From the NCBI RefSeq assembly GCF_001039355.2, contig NW_019775390.1, positions 274,472 through 338,471 of the forward strand: a stretch of DNA of 64,000 bases, written 5' to 3'. The stretch comes from Lingula anatina. Lineage: Eukaryota; Brachiopoda; Lingulata; Lingulida; Lingulidae. The notes beneath the pieces were generated by a model. It worked only from the letters and a program-made list of their open reading frames with translations, searched no databases and had not been told where the DNA came from. Below are positions 55,299-64,000 of the stretch, piece by piece. Made by a program: the position numbers and the translations under genes. How positions within the stretch are numbered: the first letter of the stretch is position 1; each line of letters starts with the position of its first letter.

Positions 55299-57779
55299 TT
55301 ATTTCGCCGTCAGAATTCTTTTAAACTCTGAAATTTAGAACGTACAATATTAATATTATGTTTACTTCAAATAAGCCATATTTGCATAATTGCAACAGGT
55401 GGTCTACCAATACGACACAGAGATCTTTTACAAGTGATATTCTTAGATGACTTTGAAATTAGGCCGCAGCAGTGACGTCAACGGGGACAGGAAAACTAGC
55501 AATGAGCTTATTCTTATGTTGGAAAATTATATACATAAGGGATAGTAAGATGAATAGAGAAGACTACCGAAAGAGGATGTGAGTTTCTTCAGACATTTTC
55601 TAAGTATTTTCGGTGTTTCTCATAAGATACAGTACACTGTATTCATCACGATATGTTGCTACTGGTAGGGTTTCGTCATCCGGCTTCACACGCTTATTAC
55701 GAAATATTGACGTTATCTAATTAGATGAAGAATCAAGTGTCTTGTGCAACATTATTTACCTGTAAAATTTACTGTGCCGTCACCGTCAACATCAGCTTCT
55801 TGGATCATTTCACGAACCTCCGCCTGGAAAAACAAGAATAATGAGGATAAACTTTCCGCCTGAATTGATCTCTAAGTTACACTGTATATCATTTTAAAAA
55901 TACATTTGTTTAGGCCAACGTAGAAAGTTTTTCAAAGCTATTTAGGCTGTCGTTAATTGATTTTCCAAAATGAAGAATCAGGGCCAAAATACAGTCAGAT
56001 AATTTATCACCAATTATAATCTCAATGCCGAATCACAACATTCAAAACAATTATTGCTTGAAATGCTGTTGAAGTTTTAAGTAGTATTTCCACTCCCGAA
56101 TTACATAACACGTATTTTACCAACGATATCAATTTGTGGTGTTTTAAAAATAAAAGGTGGACTTTTTCTCTAATATAAGAGTTTTTGGACTATTTCAATC
56201 TCAATCTTAGTTCTCTGTATTAAATTAAGTGATGAAGAATCAAATTTTTTATACTTGTCACAGTTTGTTAGTGCAGATGGAATGATTTTGAGCCAAAATG
56301 GCCGCCTCCCCCGGTACCCCTCGACCTGTTTAAAGAGCTGCCAATGTTGCAAAACGTGCTGGCTTTTTCCCATCAGATATCTGAACTAAGTATTCTCAGA
56401 TGCATTTCTATTTTCGCCATTTGTTTGCCATTAAACAGATTGCCTATATCGTGAATGGGGCATTTATTACTCTCCGATATCGATTCAAGTGTGCAATATT
56501 AACTCTGCTCTACATTTTCACCATGCTGCTGGCGTTTCAAGGCTGAAAACAGACGCTATGTACAGCGCTCGACTTCACAGTTCACTTACATGTAACTCAC
56601 CTTTGTTATGACTTCTCCTATTTTTGTTAAGACGTCGTAAAGTTCGTCTGCGTCTATGTGCCCGTCACCATTTTGGTCGAAAACGTGAAACACGTCCAAC
56701 AATTCTTTCTCTGGATCCCTGCTTTTGTTTTTTGACATCATACTTAAAAATTCGTCGAATTCTATCGTTCCGCTTCCTGTTTGAAAAAAGATGAAAAAGA
56801 AACTATTAGAAGGTTTGTAAAAATGATAGATTTTTAACGATAAATATACGGAAAGCAACCCTTAGCGGATTGTATTTTAACCTAGGCATCTGCAATATAC
56901 ATCCCCCTGCGTCGTTAAGTGCAGTCAGTATATTGCACGTCAGTAAACGCCAGCATGGTTGTCTTGTGATCGTCTGCAGAATAACATTTCAAACCCAATG
57001 ATACCGAGTGACGCATTTTGCCGTAATTTAGTTGATCTAACGCAGAATATAAGATATGAAAGCGGAATCTATTTTTGCCTCGCACCTTCAGCCTGGCATT
57101 TTATCATACCGGTGAGCTACTCGTGGAGTTGCAATAACGTTTAATAAGAAGATAAATATGTAATTATGCTTGGGTAGGTTTATCGACGATAAAACAAAAG
57201 ACATGAAGAGCGCTATAATTTCAGTTCTATGGTGCATGGCGCGGTTTCCGAAACGTTTCAACAATGCAAAAATCGTGAAGGTTTTAGATACTGCGTGCGG
57301 AAATTCAATAAACAATGCACGGTGCGTGTTTAACTTCGTGTTTGATATTAAATGACAATTTATTTTATCACGATATTGCTTGATACATAATCGTTTCGTG
57401 GGCGTCAAGCAATAAACACACGCCCATGGTTTTTACAGTCGATTGTATCAGCAAACCAAACTAGATATTGCCTGTAAAAAACTCGTCGACATGATCCTTT
57501 TGACATAATATTCAACAAAACACCTAACCTATCAGTTTTTTAAAATAATATTCTAATTTTTTGAAAATATATTTTAATAAATGTTTTAATTGGAAAACCG
57601 AGAACAAAATAACCCCCACCGATAATGCTTCGAGCCACGCACACGCGCACGTTTTCTTTGCCTCAGCGTTTTTGCCAGAACATACCTGGTTTAAGGCACT
57701 GCCGCTCTCTCCAGCATTTAAAACTAAACTGTCCATGTATCGGCATGATTGTCGCCGAGGTCGTCATAACGCACTCCAT
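55299..57779 (-). CDS. Troponin C/calmodulin-like EF-hand protein, locus B (complete allele)
   Basis: Minus-strand exons 57686-57779, 56601-56776, 55760-55823 and 55299-55327 (stop 55299-55301) join in phase to 120 residues. Exon 1 differs from locus A by one residue visible here (VMTTS versus VMMTS); exons 2-4 encode the same protein with silent changes. It has the same missing EF-hand 1 and half of EF-hand 2 as locus A, so the truncation predates the duplication. Calcium sites in EF-hands 3 and 4 are intact. Confidence 0.8.
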
Positions 57780-57986
57780 TTCTCTAGATGTAAGTAATGT
57801 CAATGCACTAATACTTGGTAAATAGCTTGCTTCCACTTGAAGCGCCACAGAGAAAATGTGATAGTGTCTAAAAGCGGTTAAGTCCAATGTGTAGCTTGAC
57901 AGTAGCTGAACGCCTAAGCTGCGACTAAAGTTTTCTGGTTCTGATCAGTGGCAACTGTGATCTGAATGAAACTGGCTGAGCAGGAG

Positions 57987-57994
57987 TTTATATA
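57987..57994 (-). promoter_or_regulatory. TATA box of EF-hand gene B
   Basis: TATATAAA on the minus strand at the same distance from exon 1 as in locus A, within a conserved block. Confidence 0.6.
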
Positions 57995-57999
57995 CCGTA

Positions 58000-60524
58000 G
58001 GAAGCATGCGCAGAAGGAGGAGATAGCTGTCTGTAAATATTCAGAGAGGCTACCTCGCTGCTTGTGTATTCAGTGGCAAAGACGGAAGACTTTAGATTAT
58101 TGGCTCCGATGCTGTGCAATTGACGTAGGCGTCTCGCGAGACTCCTGACAGAACCATGGTTACACGATAATCGACTTGCTCAAATCACTTTCCGTCGTAC
58201 GCCGCAATACTGCAAATTAATGTCACCAGATAATTTGATTTGGCATCGGAGTGACTGTCATTCATATTCCCGGCCACTGCCGTTGGAAAGACCACAAGAA
58301 CCCTTATAGGCATAACCCAAATGCTTGCCTCGGGGAAGAAATTTTCCAAGACAATAAGAGCGCTTCATCTTAAAGAAACCTTTAGCAGAGGATCTGATCG
58401 TGAATTTTATTGTCTCCTTCCAAGAAGAATCTATCTACGTGAATAACACGTGTGGCCAACACTTGACACGTATAAACAGAAACCGTAACAATATATGTAC
58501 ATCTTCTAGAGATACAATTCGTGCCAAGTAAGTATTGCCAAACAATCTAATTCTTCTTGCTGTTTTGACCTTTGCTGATTCCAATTAACAGATACAGAAA
58601 TAAACACAGTGATTGTTAGTTAATTATACACACTCAGTTGTTTGTTTATTAAAGATAATCCATTGTACTCGTGGCTTCGGTCCCCACAAGTGCATCCAGT
58701 GTGATTAGTATTAAGATTGTCAACAAGACCATCGGGTTTGATTAGAAATCAGATTGAAACTATATGCAGTAGTGCATGTTTATTGCGTCTTCTCATGCCG
58801 TTAATTGTAAACAGATCTCTTGGAAGTAAAGAAAAAAGAAAGATGGTACACGTACGTTAATATCATCAATGTAGTCAAATAAGAAAGCCTTCCACCCTCC
58901 ACTATTTCAACCGTCAATCATAAGGGCAGGAAACACGAGTGTAGGGAGACCCTACCCCGGTCGCAGATTTCTTCTTTCTGGATATTTAACCCCCCTCCCT
59001 AAAAACTGACGTTCTGCGTACTGCATTATTAGTGCATTACATCGACATATTTCAGACATGTTAAAACATAGATTTTTACATGACTGCTTCCCGGTTGCAA
59101 AGTTATCCTATAGACTCTACGTATACGTAATGCCGGTGTAACAGGAATGGAAGTCACAGGAATGGAAGTCCAGGCTCCCATATGATAAGTACAGCTAGGT
59201 TAGAGTTTGTTGGAGTATTGGGGTTAATATATGGGACGAGTGTCACCTGTACAAAGTAATGGAGAACGGACTACGGTTCCTAGCGGACTTGCATTCCTGT
59301 TACACCTTCCGCAGAACGTTAAAAGTCCAAAAAATCTTTCTAGGGGAATAGACACAAAGGGATTTAGGCAAAAAAAAATAATAATTAGCTTATGAGGGGT
59401 CAAGGTAAAAAGGAATAAAACTATAAAAAGGTGTCACAACTTTCGCCGAATATAGTCTATTGTACTAGTCTAAACGTAATTGATTTTAACGCTACAGATT
59501 GCTTCCCGTCTCTGTTGTAAAATGTTCGTTTTCCGCTTTGGCCATCGATTATTTTTCTTGTGTGTTTGAATAGCTGAACATGTATTAAAATGATTGCAAT
59601 CTTTTGTTGAATTTTGTAAACCAAATCTTTGTATAGGTATACAGTATAAGGGATACTTGTTTCCGTGGTAATGTGCTATGATCAATGCCATTTCAGTTGC
59701 TGATATAAAACCATCCAAGACAACAAAATAAATACGTAATATTCCCAAATAAGTAAACGTATAGAGTAACATAAACGCTCCACGGCGGCCAATCTACCGG
59801 GAATTTCAGCGACTCTTGCTTCCCTTGGTTTCGGTTGTTGGAAGCGACGGGGCGTCTTTTTCCTTTTCCCTCTGGATAGCTTGCTAGTTTGGCGCGGGTC
59901 AATTACCTGAAGACTTTGACCCTGAATATCTTGTGCAACAAAATATTTTTGTTTGTTGAAAAACACTTTAATTTGAAGGGAAACAGGAAACGGGAAATGC
60001 GTCACATATATTACATAATTGTCGCTTTTACATTGCGGTGATATTGGTTTTCTCCCAGTTGGTATTAGCCGCCATGTGTCCAAGGTGGATAAAATCTCGA
60101 TTTGTTACGGTGTTTATGTGGATGCACAACCAAGAGGTCTACCTCCTGGTTTCACGACGAGACAGCAAGTAGAAAGAACCGCAGCAAATATTAAACTAAC
60201 GCGACATTTTCCAGCTTGTTAAAAGATTACCACAAACATGACTCGTCATCAAAACTGTTCGTTATTTTTGAATCGAGAACATACGGGTATTTAGTAAGAG
60301 GAGCATGGTCAACAAGGAGCAGCAAGCATTTTTTACTTTCTAGCCCAAACAACCATTGAAGACCACTCTCTTGTAGAGACGAAAAAAAAAATCATACCTT
60401 GAAACAAAATTGCTCAAAGCCAACAAATCACTGGTTCTATGATGCTAGTTTTGCTCAATTTTCTTCCATTTTCTGCAGAGATAAAGGTTTTCCTGTTTGT
60501 CGCGGTTAACCAAACCTACAGGGT
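58000..60524. repeat. Upstream part of the duplicated block, locus B, first allele
   Basis: Counterpart of 35050-37320. No gene recognised. The end from about 58970 is repeated after N 60525. Confidence 0.7.
59135..59306. mobile_element. Fold-back element family 3, complete copy
   Basis: 172 bp with termini GGTGTAACAGGAATG and CATTCCTGTTACACC. Both the locus A counterpart (near 36124, gtaacgccgcag) and the other allele (near 60715) lack it, so it is a recent insertion on this haplotype. A clean target duplication is not visible. Confidence 0.85.
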
Positions 60525-60525
60525 N

Positions 60526-63500
60526 CCCCACCCCCCACCCCCCGTCGCAGATTTCTCCCTGAATAGTTAACCTACCCCTCCTCCCAGTTAAAACTGACAT
60601 TCTACGCACTCCCTAATTAGTGTAATGCATCGAGATGCTTGAGACATCAACATAGATTTTTTACATGACTGCATCCCGCTACAAAGACGCCGTATAGACT
60701 TTACGTATAGGTAACGCCGCATAGCATTGTCGGTAAAAAAACGACTTCGTAGGGAAATGATGACGAAGAAATATAGACAAAAAATAAGTTAATTATAATA
60801 TAATAGAGATAAAAAAGGATAAAACTATAAAAGATATCACAACTTTCACAGCATATACATGTAGTCTATTGTACTGGTGTTATCGTAATTGATTTGAACG
60901 CTATTAATTGCTTTTAATCTCTGTTGTAAAATGTTCGTTGTCCGTTCTGGCCATCGATTATTTTTCTTTTATGTTTGAATAGCTGAACATGTATTGCATT
61001 CTTCTTTTGAATTTTGTAAACCAATTATTTGTATTGGTATACAGTATAAATGCTGCTTGTTTCCTTGATAATGTGCTATAATCAATGCCCGTTTAGTTGC
61101 TGATATAAAACCACCCAAGACAACAAAATAATTTCGTCACATTCCCAAACCCACAGGGGGTTTCAGTGACTGTTGCTTCCCTTGGTTTCGGTTGTAAGAA
61201 TCGACAGTGAGTCTTTTTCCTTCTCCCTCTGGATAGCGTGTTAGTTTGGGGCGGGTCAATTGCCCTAAAGAGTTATGGAACATCTTGTACGACAAGATAT
61301 TTTTGTTTGTGGAAAAACACTTTAATTGGGGGGAAACAGGAAACGGGAAATGCGTCACAGAAATTATATAATTGTGGCTTTTACAAAAGACAACTTTGTG
61401 GTGATGTTGGTTTTCACCCGATTGGTGACATGCGTCCGAGGTGGGTAAAATCTCGATTTTTTACGGTGCTTGCGTGGCTGTAAAACCAAGAGGTCTATCT
61501 CCTAGTTTCACATCGAGACAGCAAGTAAAACGAAGCGCAGCATTTTCCAGCTAATAAAAAGATATTACCACAAACACGACTCGTCGTAAAGCTGTAGGTT
61601 GAATCATTTATTTCTGGATCGAGAACATACGGGTATTTAGTAAGAGGAGCATGGTCAACAAGCAGTGGCAAGGATTTTCACTTTCTAGCCCAAACAACCA
61701 TTGAAGACCACTTTCTTGTAGAGACGAAAAACAATCAAACCTTGAAACAAAATTGCTAAAAGCCAGCAAATCACTGGTTCTATGATGCTAGTTTTGCTCA
61801 ATTTTCTTCCATTTTCTACAGAGATAAAGGTTTTCCTGTCTGTTGCGGTTAACCACGCCTTGCCTTGCTATTTAACGACAGGAAGAACTAATGAATAAAA
61901 TTACAGAAATTAAGGCCCAGAAAACACGAAACATCCTCAAGAAACAATATTTTCTTCAAATACAATTTTTGCGATCTTTTTTATTGTTTGTTCATCATCA
62001 AGCTGCAGAACTCGACTGCTCATAATAAGAACATTGGGGTGACCTTGGGAAACAATCACAAAGATTTCAAAGTTATTAATTGGGAGATATCTGTAATTTA
62101 ACCAATTTTCTAAAAACACATAACAACCGACCTTGATGAACTGTTAGTGTTATCATCGCTGGCAAACCACAACAACACGAAAAGAGCCCAGGAAATAAAT
62201 GCAAGATTTGGGCATCTGATCAGACTTCTTGGATTGGATGAAGATTGATAGGTATAATCCTTGAATTTTACTTCACTTTTAAATTCTGTACAACACAGGA
62301 GAGGGTGGGGTACACACAGTGTAACAAACTTCAATTTCAAGTGACTCAACCAGTCCAGCCCAGCCCTAAACTCCGTGATTTTGCGATATTTTGCGTTATT
62401 TTGATTTGAAGAATTTGAAGTTAGGCGGGAGCAGGCCACAAACACAAACACACACACACACACACACACACGCACATGACATATTATTCACGTCTTCATT
62501 CTAGCAACTCCGTGAAACCTGGTTTTTCATACCTTTGCTGTACGGGGCGGGCAGTGCGTCAGCTCACTCTTACTTTCAGAAACGAAAACTCTGATAGAGA
62601 GACACAACAAGAGAGAGAAAGATGGAGAATTGTTTATTTAGCTGAGAGCAGGTCAATGTGATCTAGCTGTAAAGCCGTCGCCATGACGCGGTCAGATGAA
62701 GTGTTTGGCAAATTATCTTTGTGGTTACCGTCAATTTTATAAGAATTGCTAGACAGCATTGACATCAGAGTGTGTGCTACTTACAAGTCATGATTTCAAT
62801 TCAAGGACATTTCCTTCAAAACAACCGCAGAGGCATACTGGAGTAAAAGCATCCACGGCAAGCAATCTTGATCAAGACAACCTTTCCAAAGTGTCGTCTG
62901 CTCACAATGAACATCCCGAATGCCTAAATTGACTAAAATTACACCAGCGTTTCAGATAAGATGTTTCTATATATTAATGATTTTGTTTTGATTGCTTTGG
63001 TCTGGTTTGACACGGCACTACACTAAAAGAGTTGATTTCCTGTTCAAGGAATAAATATTAAAAAGATAAGATTACCTTTACGGTGCCTTAGTGCAGAGCG
63101 TGCCCACTTTGAGTGGACAACAACGGGGCGGTCCCTTTTTTACTACTTGAGTGAACATTTTGAATTTATTGAAAAACAATAACCACAATTAGTTATTTTA
63201 TCTGTGATATGACAATATAAACCCCCACGCTTGCCGCGTATAGCTTATTTTCGGGTCTAGCTCTTAAGCCGAAAGAGTGATCTTTGTCTAGAGGTCATTA
63301 TAACAACTGAAAGCAAACTTTAGACGCCTTCTCGTGACATTGGATGTTTTCTTTTTCAAAAAAATCTTTGCACGAAGTGATCACGCGCAGGTAGCTGACA
63401 CTGAGACTTGCTTCTCCTGTTGTGTTTGTATCTGTCGAGATAAGAAATCTGATCTATCATGAAGAGGGATATCGTCTTCCATCCTGACAGGACAAGCATG

Positions 63501-64000
63501 CTACTTGTCATCTTAAATATCCAAAGTGCTATAGCCTCTACAAATGTCACGGAATTCTTTTACAAAGTGTTGATCATGAAACATGTCGCCAGAGAGCGAT
63601 TCTATAAATAAGTCTGAGTTCAATTGTTCCCCACCTTGAGCAAATAACCCCCAAATCGCTCTCAAATTAATATTGTGCACCTTTCCGTTCAACAAATCAG
63701 TTTACTTCCTTTAAGTCCAATGCAATTAATGCCGCAATACCGGACGCTACAGTCGTTTGGGGTTCTCAGTTGATTTAATCTCGTAGGTTGATGGAAATTA
63801 TTCGTTTATTGTCTTCGTTATTTCTTTTATTTATTTATTCTATTTATTTATTTATATTTACATTTGTATTGAAAAACAAAACATATTTGGACAGGCAAAC
63901 TTATATCTAAAAGAAACGACGGAGTGAGGGAGCGAAGAAGGGAAGAGGGAAGAAGAGATACAGAATAGAGTAGAGTATTCCATGCCATTAAGTCAAAAAA
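60526..64000. repeat. Upstream part of the duplicated block, locus B, second allele
   Basis: Starts after N 60525 by repeating about 58970-60524, then continues parallel to 37320-39384 up to the window end. Contains (CA)n at 62441-62472. No gene is established. Confidence 0.7.
62441..62472. repeat. (CA)n microsatellite
   Basis: CA run inside an insertion of about 130 bases relative to 37870-37900 in locus A. Confidence 0.9.

Overview
The window is animal nuclear DNA: multi-exon genes with GT-AG introns, a Toll-like receptor (TLR), a CEMIP/TMEM2-type hyaluronan protein, an EF-hand gene with a TATA promoter, many fold-back MITEs, a solo LTR and a Tc1 transposase remnant. A marine invertebrate is very likely. 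A lancelet (Branchiostoma) is my best inference, from very high allelic divergence, many MITEs and the frequent acatgta word. No sequence comparison was possible to confirm it.

Assembly structure matters for reading everything here. Eight single-N joins (1794, 2829, 6506, 18518, 26519, 41055, 54886, 60525) divide the window into nine contigs. At six of them the start of the right-hand contig repeats the end of the left-hand one, or of the gene carried by it, at a few percent divergence. These look like unmerged haplotypes, so several apparent duplications (TIR tail, 4.36-9.42 kb, CEMIP exons 9-14, CEMIP exons 18-23, EF-hand gene B) are probably two alleles of one locus laid end to end.

Layout. 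0.7-2.7 kb: TLR on the plus strand, broken by a gap in the leucine-rich repeats, followed by an allelic repeat of its TIR end. 4.36-9.42 kb: non-coding sequence present twice; the second copy carries an 825-bp solo LTR that the first lacks. 10.7-26.3 kb: a 23-exon secreted CEMIP-like gene on the plus strand, rebuilt exon by exon with consistent phases to a 1,072-residue protein. Exon 6 is tandemly duplicated inside one contig and could add or swap 79 residues. 27.5-30.0 kb: allelic exons 18-23. 30.7-39.4 kb: GA-rich tandem arrays and a compact four-exon EF-hand gene on the minus strand (locus A). 41-50.4 kb: apparently gene-free DNA with several repeats. 50.5-64 kb: a second version of the 30.7-39.4 kb block, itself present as overlapping allelic contigs (EF-hand locus B). 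Three distinguishable versions of the EF-hand exons point to two real loci plus one allelic overlap.

The genes show no evident joint function: a pathogen-sensing receptor, an extracellular-matrix hyaluronan protein and a calcium-binding protein simply neighbour one another. I found no new multi-gene system. The most notable items are the tandem exon 6 in the CEMIP-like gene, a decayed copy of the end of exon 13 in its intron, the EF-hand gene that has lost its N-terminal lobe behind a new first exon, and mobile elements that can be dated by empty sites in the allelic or paralogous copy.
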